Source of the DNA: Erysipelothrix anatis
GTDB taxonomy: Bacteria; Bacillota_I; Bacilli_A; Erysipelotrichales; Erysipelotrichaceae
Direction: 5' to 3'
Assembly (NCBI RefSeq): GCF_009828745.1
Contig: NZ_WTSX01000010.1
Location: 22,864 to 86,863 of the forward strand
DNA: 64,000 nucleotides
Shown here piece by piece: positions 16,954 through 25,599 of this stretch (positions within the stretch are counted from its first letter, which is position 1; each line of letters opens with the position of its first letter). Under the pieces are notes generated by a model that was not told the origin of the DNA, ran no database searches, and saw only the letters and a program-made list of their open reading frames with translations. A program made the position numbers and the translations under genes.

Positions 16954-17811
16954 ATGGTCTTTTTGAAGTCATTTCAGCTTTTGAATGCTATTGGTGAGCA
17001 CAAAGTATACGAATCAGAAACTAAGAATATTTATGCAACTCGGTACCCATTAGGAATTTTTCCTCTAAAACAACTCGAGACGTTGTCTTTTGCACCAATC
17101 ACAATTTTCTATGGGAATAACGGCTCAGGAAAAAGTACGGTTTTGAACATTATTGCCCAAAAGTGTCATGCAAAACGAATTACACCTTTAAATAAAGGTA
17201 TATTCTTTGATAATTACATTGAGAGATGTCAATTTGAACTTCATGATGAAGGCCTTCAAGAGATAAAAGTAATCACAAGTGACGATATTTTTGATTATCT
17301 TCTGAACATTAGGGCCATCAATACAGGCGTAGATCGTCAAAAGGAACTTCTGATTCAACAATATCTTGATGCAAAATACGACACTCGAAATATCAATCAG
17401 CTTGATACATATGACAGTTTAAAAGAGAAAGTTGATGCACGCAGTAAAACAATGTCACGTTATGTCCGCGAGAAACTTATGACAAATACGATTCAAGAAC
17501 AATCTAATGGCGAGTCAGCCCTAATGTTTTGGGAAAAAGAGATAACTGAGAACGCAGTGTATATTTTAGATGAGCCCGAAAATAGTTTATCCGCGAGTAA
17601 TCAGAAGAAACTTTGTAAGTTTATTGAGGAATCAGCACGCTTTTACAACTGTCAGTTTATCTTATCAACGCATTCCCCATTCTTATTAAGTTTGAAGGGT
17701 GCCATGATTTATGATTTGGATGATGTACCGGTACGCGTGAAAAGATGGACCGAATTAGAGAATATTCAGGAATACTATCAGTTGTTTAAGGATCATAACT
17801 CTGATTTTTAA
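16954..17811 (+). CDS. AAA/ABC-type ATPase, SMC-like small ATP-binding protein
   Basis: A 285-residue ATPase. Walker A YGNNGSGKST is at about 54-63, a signature-like SNGESALMFW at about 188, Walker B VYILDEPENSLS at about 205 and H-switch STHSPF at about 240. There is no membrane domain and no nuclease domain in the gene itself. Such proteins (AAA_15/AAA_21) occur both as stand-alone genes and in defence or toxin systems. Here no partner gene is adjacent, so the role stays open. AGAGGTG precedes the ATG. It stands alone, with terminators before and after. Confidence 0.85.
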   Translation: MVFLKSFQLLNAIGEHKVYESETKNIYATRYPLGIFPLKQLETLSFAPITIFYGNNGSGKSTVLNIIAQKCHAKRITPLNKGIFFDNYIERCQFELHDEGLQEIKVITSDDIFDYLLNIRAINTGVDRQKELLIQQYLDAKYDTRNINQLDTYDSLKEKVDARSKTMSRYVREKLMTNTIQEQSNGESALMFWEKEITENAVYILDEPENSLSASNQKKLCKFIEESARFYNCQFILSTHSPFLLSLKGAMIYDLDDVPVRVKRWTELENIQEYYQLFKDHNSDF

Positions 17812-17879
17812 ATACGCTCAAATTTTTAAAACACCAGACTCGAAATAGATGATCCGTCTGGAGTCAGATTTAAATTTGG

Positions 17880-17906
17880 AAGGAAGCTTCGAAGCTTCCT
17901 TTTTTA
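17880..17906 (+). terminator. Intrinsic terminator
   Basis: Perfect palindromic stem AAGGAAGCTTC/GAAGCTTCCTT followed by TTTTT. Confidence 0.85.
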
Positions 17907-18002
17907 TTACAACAAATTTGATGCTACTAATGCATACATTACGGTTAGAAAATTTATATAGTGTCTGATTTGACAGAAGGCTTAATTCATATTATATTAT
18001 AA

Positions 18003-18016
18003 AGGAACGTTCATTC
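18003..18016. promoter_or_regulatory. Candidate TetR operator
   Basis: GGAACGTTCATTCC contains both GGAA/TTCC arms and the inner palindrome GAACGTTC. It lies 17 bases before the TetR gene, after a TATTATAA-like -10, as expected for autorepression. Confidence 0.45.
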
Positions 18017-18032
18017 CAGAACAGAGGTGATT

Positions 18033-18617
18033 ATGGCGAGACCAAAAGAATTCTCACGCAGTGAGGCTATTGAGAAGGCAATGTTAGCTTTTTGGCAGTA
18101 TGGCTATTCTCAAACTAGTATGCAAATTTTGACAGATGCAATGTCAATGAGTCGCTCCAGTATATATAGTGAATTTGAAAGTAAGGAGGCATTGTTTACT
18201 TTAGCGATTGACCGGTATGCTGAGAAAAAAATGACAAAACGTAATACTGATCTTGAACATTTAAAGGGATCGGGGCGCGATCGAATTCAAGCGGTCTTTG
18301 ATATATTGATTGACGATTTACATAATCAATCATTGCCTGATGGATGTATGCTTACAGATACTTTGAGTGAAATTCCTGAAATCGATAAAAGTATTGCTGA
18401 TTTTATATCACGAAATTTCAGTGAGATTCAAGGCATGTACCAAGATCTAATCAGACTTGGTAAGACGGATGGGAGCATTCAATCAACCATTCCGGATGAA
18501 CAGTTGGCACGAATGGTGTTTAATCTTCATGAAAGTACAATCATTCTGAGTACAATAAACTTTGATGGTTCGTCTCAAAAACAAGTAGTCCGAGATTTTC
18601 TGCAACTCATTGCATAA
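18033..18617 (+). CDS. TetR/AcrR-family repressor
   Basis: A 194-residue regulator. The N-terminal TetR helix-turn-helix is at about residues 8-55 (GYSQTSMQILTDAMSMSRSS, YSEFESKEAL). The C-terminal helical ligand domain contains a Cys in DGCMLTDTLSE, resembling the TetR_C_16/YxaF-like subgroup. The start at 18033 (MARPKEF) follows AGAGGTG. The gap gene begins 45 bases downstream without a terminator, so co-transcription is possible. The effector is unknown. Confidence 0.9.
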   Translation: MARPKEFSRSEAIEKAMLAFWQYGYSQTSMQILTDAMSMSRSSIYSEFESKEALFTLAIDRYAEKKMTKRNTDLEHLKGSGRDRIQAVFDILIDDLHNQSLPDGCMLTDTLSEIPEIDKSIADFISRNFSEIQGMYQDLIRLGKTDGSIQSTIPDEQLARMVFNLHESTIILSTINFDGSSQKQVVRDFLQLIA

Positions 18618-18662
18618 TACATCTGAAAAAACAGGGGATAGAGTCCCATCGAGGAGATAATA

Positions 18663-19667
18663 ATGACAAAAAGAATCGCAATTAATGGTTTTGGCCGCAT
18701 AGGTCGTATAACATTGCGTCGTATATTAAGCGATGCACCAGATATGGAAGTTGTCGCAATTAATGATTTAACAGAACCAAAAGTACTCGCACATCTATTC
18801 CGTTTTGACACTGCGTTTGGCCAATTTGACGGCACAGTCGAAGCTACTGAAAATGGTATTATCGTTAATGATAAATTTATCAAAGTTTATTCCGAACGTG
18901 ACGCACATAACCTTCCATGGGGTGAAGAAAACATAGATGTTGTTATAGAATCAACTGGATTTTATACATCGGAAGCTAAATCGCAAGCACACATTGATGC
19001 TGGTGCCAAGAAGGTTATTATTTCAGGTCCAGCAGGACCGATTAAAACGATTGTCTTTAATGTGAATGATGAAATTTTAAATGCAGATGATCGCATTATC
19101 TCGGTAGCATCATGCACCACAAACGGCCTCGCGCCAATGGCTAAAGCATTGAATGATGCCTTTGGTCTAGAAGTCGGAACGATGACAACAGTCCATGCAT
19201 ATACGGGGAATCAAGCAATGGTTGATGGACCTAAAGGTGATAATCTTCGTGGAGCTCGTGCTGCTGCGGCAAATATCGTTCCGTACACCACAGGTGCTGC
19301 GAAGGCGATTGGATTAGTGCTTCCAGAACTAAATGGAAAACTTCAAGGTCATTCACATCGTGTACCAGTAATCGACGGTTCAGTTGTCGAATTAGTAAGT
19401 ATCTTAAGCACAAAAGTAACTGATGAAATGGTGAACAACGTTATGGTTAAAGCAACTGATAATAATCCATCTTTTGGTTATACTGACCTCGAAATTGTGT
19501 CGAGTGATATCATTGGAACACCATTCGGATCAATCTTTGATGCAACACAAACTGAAGTTACAACTGTTGGAGACTACCAGTTAGTCAAAACAGTTGCGTG
19601 GTACGATAATGAATTTGGATTTGTAACACAACTCGTGCGCACATTACTTAAATTTGCAGCATTATAA
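18663..19667 (+). CDS. gap: Glyceraldehyde-3-phosphate dehydrogenase, type I
   Basis: A 334-residue glycolytic enzyme that oxidises glyceraldehyde-3-phosphate to 1,3-bisphosphoglycerate with NAD+. The N-terminal Rossmann motif INGFGRIGR and the active-site ASCTTN (Cys at about 150) are intact. So are the THAYTGNQ-type segment (VHAYTGNQ), HRVPV and the C-terminal WYDNEFGF. The length is standard. GAGGAGA precedes the ATG. It is unusual in following a TetR gene rather than pgk or the central glycolytic regulator. A strong terminator follows. Confidence 0.96.
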   Translation: MTKRIAINGFGRIGRITLRRILSDAPDMEVVAINDLTEPKVLAHLFRFDTAFGQFDGTVEATENGIIVNDKFIKVYSERDAHNLPWGEENIDVVIESTGFYTSEAKSQAHIDAGAKKVIISGPAGPIKTIVFNVNDEILNADDRIISVASCTTNGLAPMAKALNDAFGLEVGTMTTVHAYTGNQAMVDGPKGDNLRGARAAAANIVPYTTGAAKAIGLVLPELNGKLQGHSHRVPVIDGSVVELVSILSTKVTDEMVNNVMVKATDNNPSFGYTDLEIVSSDIIGTPFGSIFDATQTEVTTVGDYQLVKTVAWYDNEFGFVTQLVRTLLKFAAL

Positions 19668-19703
19668 CTCAAAATTCGAATCGTATTAGGACCATCACAA
19701 TTG

Positions 19704-19754
19704 AACTCTTGGAGTCGAGTATGTAAGCGACATACCGATATCCAAGAGTTTTTT
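19704..19754 (+). terminator. Intrinsic terminator after gap
   Basis: AACTCTTGGA / TCCAAGAGTT stem with an inner GTATGT/ACATAC hairpin, followed by TTTT. Confidence 0.8.
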
Positions 19755-19925
19755 ACGTTCATAAACTTGAAAATACCCCTCGACAATACGAATTCAGTTT
19801 TTAAGCTTAGTGAATAACTTATCATTGCAAGAAATGACTAAAAATTTGTGCCATTTAAGCATGAAGCATTTGTTAATATTCCAATTCTAATAAACCTGAC
19901 ATTAGGACAAAATATCATAATAAAA

Positions 19926-19951
19926 TGCAAAAATGAGAACGCATTTTTGCA
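19926..19951. promoter_or_regulatory. Perfect 10-bp inverted repeat in the leader region
   Basis: TGCAAAAATG-agaacg-CATTTTTGCA, with no T run following, in the 530-base gap between gap and the internalin-like gene. It is a possible operator or 5' regulatory hairpin. The rest of 19755-20199 shows no gene. Confidence 0.45.
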
Positions 19952-20199
19952 CACTTAGAGTGGTATTCTTAAAGTAGGTTAAATCGAAGCGAAAAACACT
20001 AAGAAAGAAGGACCATCATTTTAAAATACATGTGTCGAATATTTAATTTGATTGATGTGCGATGTATTTTAGAGATGCCCCAACTTCTTCGTAGTACAAC
20101 TCGATTAACGCTGTAGATACAGAAAAAGTACTGATGACACGCTATCCCGTAACGTATCATTCATTTTCGAGTTTCTGTATAAATAGAGGGGGAAATACA

Positions 20200-22797
20200 A
20201 TGAATAAAAAGATTAAAGGAAGCTTAGTCGGCTTACTAACAGTAGTCATTGTCGGTTCTACAGTGCCAACATCAATCTTTGCTTTGGAAAATACCAACGA
20301 AGATTCGTTGAATACTGTTGAAACTCGTGTCGATTCTAATGTAGATGCACTAGAAGAAACTACAAAAGTGGACACAAAAGACGCATCCGAAAAAGATGCT
20401 ATCAAAGAAACTGAATTAGCAGAGCCAGTGATTGAAAAAACTATGGAAACCGAACTGAATGAAGACAAGACATTAGATTTAGATAACTCAGTTCGCGTCA
20501 ATGCCCAACCAGCAGCTGCGGCACTTGATGAGAATGAAATTGTTAATTTTCCAGATCCAGTCGTTTATAATCGCTTATTGTTACATTTTGCAAAACCTGC
20601 AGGATATCAATTTACAAAGAAAGATTTAAAGCAAGTTCGATACATTGATTTTCAAGGTAGCTCCACTGAATTTGATCATGTGACAACACTTTCTGGTTTA
20701 GAATATGCAACAAATCTAGAAAATTTAGGATTCACATATGTGACGATGTCAGAATCACTTTTACAAGAAATTGGTACACTTTCGTCATTAAAATCTTTAA
20801 ACTTTAATTCAGTATTTTTCAAAGGTACAGATGCATCATACAATTATGGTGGAAACACTCCTGTATCAATTCAAAACGATGTAGATTTTTCACCACTAGG
20901 AAATCTCTCGAATCTTGAAACTCTTTTTGTTAACTCTGTTAATTCAGAAATGACAGCAAATTACCAAATTAAAGCGCGCGGACGTTTCAATTTTGAAGGT
21001 TTAAAAAATCTCACAAACTTGAAAAAATTAGATATTGCAGTCGTTGATGACATGCATGATAATAGTGCTGCATGGTTATCTGGATTAGTTAATCTTGAAA
21101 CATTATCCTTTACCGGATCGTCACTGAACAGCGTTGAAGGCATTAAGGATTTACCTAAACTTACAAGCGTGAACTTAACAGGTAATAAGATTACAGATTT
21201 CACGGCTGTAGGGGGAAAACCTTATCTAAGAGCTACACAAACAAGAACTGCAGTCGCAGACACCGTATATTTGGAAACAATTGATGGAAGAGACAACGTG
21301 GTCACTTTGGATCATATTGTTAAAGGTGCAAACATTGTAAAAAATGATGTACTAACATACTCCGGTTTTACGAATTTCTTACCAATCAGTAAAGAAGACA
21401 CAACGTCAGGTTCGAAAATGCTCTTGCAGATGACCTCATCTCTAAATATCTCACGTTATAACTACGTTACTGGTGAGAATGATATCAAAACTCGTGGAAT
21501 TCTTATTGGTCAAACATTAACAGATCAAAATGGAATTAAACTGACTATTCAAACGATTGTTCCTATCGGAATCCAAGTAACATACGATGAAAATTATGAT
21601 CAAGGAGCAGTAACAACAGTTGGTTATGATCCTTATACACCAATCGAAAACCGTACACCAGTACGCGCTGGCTATACATTTGAAGGCTGATTCGTTGATC
21701 AAGATACACAAACACCATTTGATTTTGACGCTACAATTCTCGAAAATGTAACACTGTATGCAAAATGGGAAAAAGAACCGATTAAATTATACGATGTAAC
21801 ATTTGATAGTAACGGTGGTTCAACAGTTACTTCTCAAACGGGTCTTGTTGCTGGATCAAGTATTACTAAACCAGCAAATCCAACAAAAGATGGATTTACA
21901 TTTGAAGGCTGGTATGCTGATGAAGCACTCACAACACTGTGGAACTTTGAAGCAGATACTATTACAGGTCATACAACACTTTATGCTAAATGGAGTGCAA
22001 TTCCAGTCGCAACATACACTGTAACATTTGAAACAAATGGCGGTACGAAAGTATCACCACAACTTAACCTATTAAGTGGTGCTAAAGTAATTGCTCCTAA
22101 AATTCCATCAAAATTAGGAAACATCTTTGGTGGATGGTATAAAGATGCAACGCTTCAAACACCTTGGAATTTTGATGTCGATACAATTTCAGAATCCATT
22201 ACATTATATGCAAAATGGAACTTAGCACCTGTTGCTAAATTTGAAGTAACTTTTGATAGTAACGGTGGTTCAGCAGTTGCTACACAAAGTGGGCTAACGG
22301 CTGGTTCGAAGGTTGTCATGCCGGAAAACCCAACAAAACAAGGATTTGTTTTTGATGGCTGGTTTATGGATACATTATTTGTAACTCCTTGGAATTTCGC
22401 CCAAGACACAATCAGTGCATCAATGACATTATATGCAAAATGGCGTGTCGCTCCGGTTACGACATTCGAAGTAACATTTGATAGTAATGGTGGATCAGCA
22501 GTTGCTTCACAACGTGATTTAGCAGCAGGGTCAAAAGTTACAAAACCTGCGGATCCTACAAAAAAAGGATTCAAATTCGCTGGTTGGTATCGTGATGAAA
22601 GTCTCACAACAGCCTGGAATTTTGATTCAAATACTGTAAATGAGTCCCTAACACTTTATGCAAAATGGGATAAAGATAGTAAAGAAGTACTTCCAGAAAC
22701 AGGAATGTATACACAATCTATGATTGGTCTTGCCCTTGCAATTGTTGCAATTGGCGGAATGATGATTGTCTATAGCAAGAAAAAAGAAACTGAGTAA
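20200..22797 (+). pseudogene. Internalin-like LRR/InlB-repeat LPXTG surface protein, broken by in-frame TGA
   Basis: One continuous frame of 866 codons is interrupted only by TGA at 21688-21690. Before it are a signal peptide (to about 29), a charged Glu/Asp/Thr-rich stretch (about 30-105) and leucine-rich repeats (about 165-345: LSGLEYATNLENLGF, LKNLTNLKKLDI, LVNLETLSF). The first InlB B repeat then begins. The TGA replaces the conserved Trp of FEGW; other repeats read FEGWY, FGGWY, FDGWF and FAGWY. Downstream the frame completes that repeat and four further B repeats, then LPETG, a membrane tail and KKKE. The start at 20200 follows GAGGGGG. If the stop is real, a 496-residue protein lacking the anchor is secreted. 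Suppression, mixed population or sequence error are alternatives. Confidence 0.85.
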
Positions 22798-22828
22798 GAT
22801 TTCATTTATTGAGTCGAATCAATTCTCA

Positions 22829-22865
22829 AAAACCCAGACTGTAATAATTGACAGTTTGGGTTTTT
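22829..22865 (+). terminator. Intrinsic terminator
   Basis: AAACCCAGACTGT / ACAGTTTGGGTTTTT stem-loop. Confidence 0.8.
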
Positions 22866-22957
22866 ATATGCTTTTGATGTATGTTGGCCATTAGAATACT
22901 TAATGGTACAATTAACTCAAAAGAATGATTGATTCAATTTCATGAAGGAGATTAACA

Positions 22958-23122
22958 ATGATTGGGAAAAACGCACACAAAGCATTGTTATTAGGCATCG
23001 GATTTGAACTTTTTGCAATTTATCTTGGACAGATCAATACTGGAGCAGCATCCTGGATTGGATTTTTCTTTGCAATAGCAGGCTTGTTATGTTTTTATAT
23101 AGGCGTATTTTCACCTGATTAA
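22958..23122 (+). CDS. Small two-helix membrane protein, 54 residues
   Basis: AAGGAG lies 8 bases before ATG 22958. The product has two hydrophobic helices (about residues 8-25 and 32-50) around a short polar turn. It is not recognised as a family. The clear ribosome binding site, its position after a terminator and the membrane-like composition support a real gene. Confidence 0.55.
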   Translation: MIGKNAHKALLLGIGFELFAIYLGQINTGAASWIGFFFAIAGLLCFYIGVFSPD

Positions 23123-23257
23123 CTTCACTTATGATTCAAAGAATAGATACAACTATAAAATTGGGTATCGAGTAGTAGACATGCGCTGATTACTCAAGTA
23201 TGATTTTGATAGAGTATACAGCTGTTAAAAATCGTAAGTGTAAACGAGGAGGATGAA

Positions 23258-23572
23258 ATGAAACGACGTTATAAAGCACTTTTAATAGTTTTAACTTGTC
23301 TTGGTGTAATTGCAACAATGGGAATAATTGATTATAAACGCATCGGATATGATAAGGATACAGATAATGGGTTTTCCGAACCTATTTTTGCGATTCGAGT
23401 AGGAGATGCAGGTGGTGGATTCACGGATGAGTATCGAGGCCTACTCTATTGGATCCGTGTTGGTACTGATGGTAAGGAAGAACCACTTGAAGGCTTTGTA
23501 TACAAGTGTATTGATTTTTTTCCGGTATCGTTGATACCTACAATGCGTGAGAATTTTTGCAGTAAAGGATAA
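23258..23572 (+). CDS. Membrane-anchored or secreted small protein, 104 residues
   Basis: GAGGAGGATGAA precedes the ATG. A basic N-terminus (MKRRYK) and one hydrophobic helix (about 7-24) form a signal anchor. The outer part carries FAIRVGDAGGG and YRGLLYWIRV, the layout of an uncharacterised Firmicutes family of short exported proteins. It has two cysteines near the end and no lipobox. The function is unknown. Its neighbour downstream is an acetyltransferase 38 bases away, possibly co-transcribed. Confidence 0.6.
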   Translation: MKRRYKALLIVLTCLGVIATMGIIDYKRIGYDKDTDNGFSEPIFAIRVGDAGGGFTDEYRGLLYWIRVGTDGKEEPLEGFVYKCIDFFPVSLIPTMRENFCSKG

Positions 23573-23610
23573 TTTGACCGACGTGACAATAAGATGGGAG
23601 AGGGATATGT

Positions 23611-24117
23611 ATGTTTCGATTAGCAACTAATGACGATGTTCCACATTTACAACGGCTATTAACCAAAGCGTGGAAAGTAACCTATGCGGAGTTGTATCCA
23701 GAAGAATACATCAATCGCGTCATTTCTGAATTCTATAATTATGATAGGTTGATGCACGAAACAAGCACCAATTCGAAGGAATGGTCCGGTTATTATGTAA
23801 TTGAAGTTGATAAAGAGATAATTGGTTGCATTGGTGGTGGTGTGGTGGACGACCAGACTGGAGAAATCTATGTACTCTATATTGATCCAGATCAGAAACG
23901 TAAGGGCTATGGAAGCGAACTTGTTCACGAATTTACGCGTAAACAAATAGAAAACTATAACATCAAAATACAGAATGTCGCAGTTACAGAAGGAAACGAA
24001 ATGGGAATTCCGTTTTATGAGAAGATTGGATTTAAAGCTAAAACCATCAAGGAACTGTATTTTAATGATGGAAGCGTTCAATCAAAATCAATCGTAATGC
24101 AAAGAGCTGTGTCATAA
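23611..24117 (+). CDS. GNAT-family N-acetyltransferase
   Basis: A 168-residue protein with the GNAT fold. Motif A, the acetyl-CoA loop, reads LYIDPDQKRKGYGSELV (about 88-107), and motif B has NEMGIPFYEKIGFKA (about 128-145). The N-terminal FRLATNDDVPHL is typical of the start of the fold. The substrate cannot be told from the sequence. GAGAGGG precedes the ATG. Confidence 0.88.
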   Translation: MFRLATNDDVPHLQRLLTKAWKVTYAELYPEEYINRVISEFYNYDRLMHETSTNSKEWSGYYVIEVDKEIIGCIGGGVVDDQTGEIYVLYIDPDQKRKGYGSELVHEFTRKQIENYNIKIQNVAVTEGNEMGIPFYEKIGFKAKTIKELYFNDGSVQSKSIVMQRAVS

Positions 24118-24205
24118 GAGTAGAATGTTTCGATTGTGATTTTCAAATCAACATGATTTCTCTAGAGTAATCAATTATAATAGAGGTAGAAAATGGGTGG
24201 GGACA

Positions 24206-24664
24206 ATGAAAAAAATAGTAAGTACTTTATTCTGTATCTTCGTAATTACAGGATGTACACAGCAATCCAATCAAGTAATAACAACGTGTACGGACACGAG
24301 TAATCCAGAATTTACGCAAGAACTGGTGTATATTAGAGATAAAACTGGAAGCATGGAAGGATATAAAGCAGCCATAGGCATGAAGTTTGAATCGAAAAAA
24401 GATCTTGATGCTGCCGTAGATAGAGCAAAAGAAAGTGAAGGGAAATATAATCAATATCCATGGATTGATTTCTCATACACAGCTGAGAACAATATACTAA
24501 CAACCAAAATTGTGTATGATTTCAAATCAGTAACACCACAGGAAGTTAAAGATGCTGGATTTACTGGCTTTATTGATGGTGATAAATTTTCAAATATTAT
24601 TAATGATAAGGAAGTAGAAAATATTAAATTGCGTGGAGCTGGATTTGTTTGTGTTGAAAAATAA
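24206..24664 (+). CDS. YehR-like (DUF1307) lipoprotein
   Basis: A 152-residue lipoprotein with signal sequence and lipobox VITGC (about residue 17). The body is mixed alpha/beta with MKFESKKDLDAAV and ends in GAGFVCVEK. It is the intact paralogue of the broken gene at 10115-10579. Two Cys in the mature part (TTCTDT and FVCVE) could form a disulfide. GGGTGGGGA precedes the ATG at 24206. The role is unknown; the family is membrane-anchored on the outer face. A terminator follows. Confidence 0.75.
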   Translation: MKKIVSTLFCIFVITGCTQQSNQVITTCTDTSNPEFTQELVYIRDKTGSMEGYKAAIGMKFESKKDLDAAVDRAKESEGKYNQYPWIDFSYTAENNILTTKIVYDFKSVTPQEVKDAGFTGFIDGDKFSNIINDKEVENIKLRGAGFVCVEK

Positions 24665-24686
24665 TGACAGCATTTAATCAAAGAGA

Positions 24687-24716
24687 AATCGAGAGCGAGT
24701 TATCTCGATTTTTTTT
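24687..24716 (+). terminator. Intrinsic terminator
   Basis: AATCGAGA / TCTCGATT stem followed by seven or more T. Confidence 0.85.
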
Positions 24717-24754
24717 CGGGAATTGAAAAGTAGCTAATGATTAGCATTATATAA

Positions 24755-24806
24755 TGTCAAATATACTTGACACAGTTACATGCGCATATGTATAATATAT
24801 TTGACA
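24755..24806 (+). promoter_or_regulatory. Promoter flanked by an 11-bp inverted repeat
   Basis: The -35 TTGACA (24767) and -10 TATAAT (24791) are 18 bases apart. TGTCAAATATA at 24755 and TATATTTGACA at 24796 are exact reverse complements and flank the promoter, and TGTCAA/TTGACA also forms a close dyad across the -35. This is a likely autorepressor operator of the small XRE protein. Confidence 0.65.
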
Positions 24807-24807
24807 T

Positions 24808-25020
24808 ATGGGAGGTCATGATATCAAAAACTCAAAAATAAAAGCGTTAAGAAAAGCTAAAAACTTATCTCAGATTGATGTTGCGAATGCGGTGGGTGTA
24901 TCACGTCAAACGATTATCAGTGTCGAAAATGGCAACTATAATCCAACGCTTGATCTTTGTATTCGTATTTGCAAACTGTTGGACGTGACCTTAAATGATT
25001 TATTTTGGGAAGAGGGGTAA
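24808..25020 (+). CDS. Small XRE-family regulator (about 65-70 residues)
   Basis: A compact Cro/CI helix-turn-helix (LSQIDVANAVGVSRQTIISV and NPTLDLCIRICKLLDVTLND) of the stand-alone repressor type that usually pairs with a membrane protein gene. The start is unusual. ATG 24808 lies only about 5 bases after the predicted transcription start, so the mRNA would be nearly leaderless. A perfect GGAGG (24811) lies inside the reading frame and points to codon 6, ATC, where family members normally begin (KNSKIKALR). Either a leaderless ATG or a rare ATC start is used. The membrane protein gene follows directly. Confidence 0.85.
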   Translation: MGGHDIKNSKIKALRKAKNLSQIDVANAVGVSRQTIISVENGNYNPTLDLCIRICKLLDVTLNDLFWEEG

Positions 25021-25025
25021 TTGAA

Positions 25026-25457
25026 GTGTTTTCAGAAAAAATGGATGAGCGAATGATAATGATTCGTGGAAAAGGATTGTTGTATGGTTTTTTTGTAATG
25101 ATTGGACTCATAGTTCTTAAAAATTTGGCTGTTGATCTATTCGGGCTATCCCTTGAATCAGCAACACGAACAGATTTTGTTATTATCTATATAGCTTTAT
25201 TTACAGTTGTTGGTTATATGTTGTTGCACGATGGTGTTGCAGATACTTACATCGAACGCGTTCGCTATATATTTCTTGCTCTTAGCCTGCTGTTCGTTAG
25301 CATGATATTGATAGTGATTGTTCAAGGAGAAACAATTGGATTTATGCCACTCTTTACGAATTCAATGGGTTTGATTGTTCAGGCAATTGTAACGGTCGTA
25401 TTTACCATTCTTGTCTTTAGAAAGTATGCTTCACTAAGAAATATTGAAGATATTTAA
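25026..25457 (+). CDS. Four-helix membrane protein paired with the XRE regulator
   Basis: About 143 residues with four hydrophobic helices (about 20-40, 48-66, 80-98 and 110-130), resembling the DUF3169/DUF2178-type partners found after small XRE repressors. GAGGGG overlapping the end of the XRE gene points to GTG 25026; ATG 25041 is an alternative. The gene is coupled to the XRE gene. The function is unknown. Confidence 0.75.
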   Translation: MFSEKMDERMIMIRGKGLLYGFFVMIGLIVLKNLAVDLFGLSLESATRTDFVIIYIALFTVVGYMLLHDGVADTYIERVRYIFLALSLLFVSMILIVIVQGETIGFMPLFTNSMGLIVQAIVTVVFTILVFRKYASLRNIEDI

Positions 25458-25465
25458 GAGTTATT

Positions 25466-25495
25466 AACGATGCTTTAATCAAGCGTCGTTTTTTT
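25466..25495 (+). terminator. Intrinsic terminator
   Basis: AACGATGCTT / AAGCGTCGTT stem with a TAATC loop and TTTTTT. Confidence 0.8.
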
Positions 25496-25599
25496 ATAAG
25501 GCGCGTATAAATATTTTCCTAAGTCAATATGCATATCCTTAGTGTGCGAACGAATCTTAAAATGATAAAATAGAAATAACAAGGAAAGAGAGAGCAAAT

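Noticed and set aside
16954..17811. Stand-alone ATPase as a defence-system component (for example with a nuclease partner)
   Set aside because: No nuclease, reverse transcriptase or toxin gene is adjacent and terminators isolate it, so a defence role cannot be claimed.
21688..21690. Idea that UGA encodes tryptophan in this organism
   Set aside because: Other genes use TGG for Trp throughout, and genes such as cutC end in TGA right at a terminator, so the standard code applies. Local suppression remains possible.
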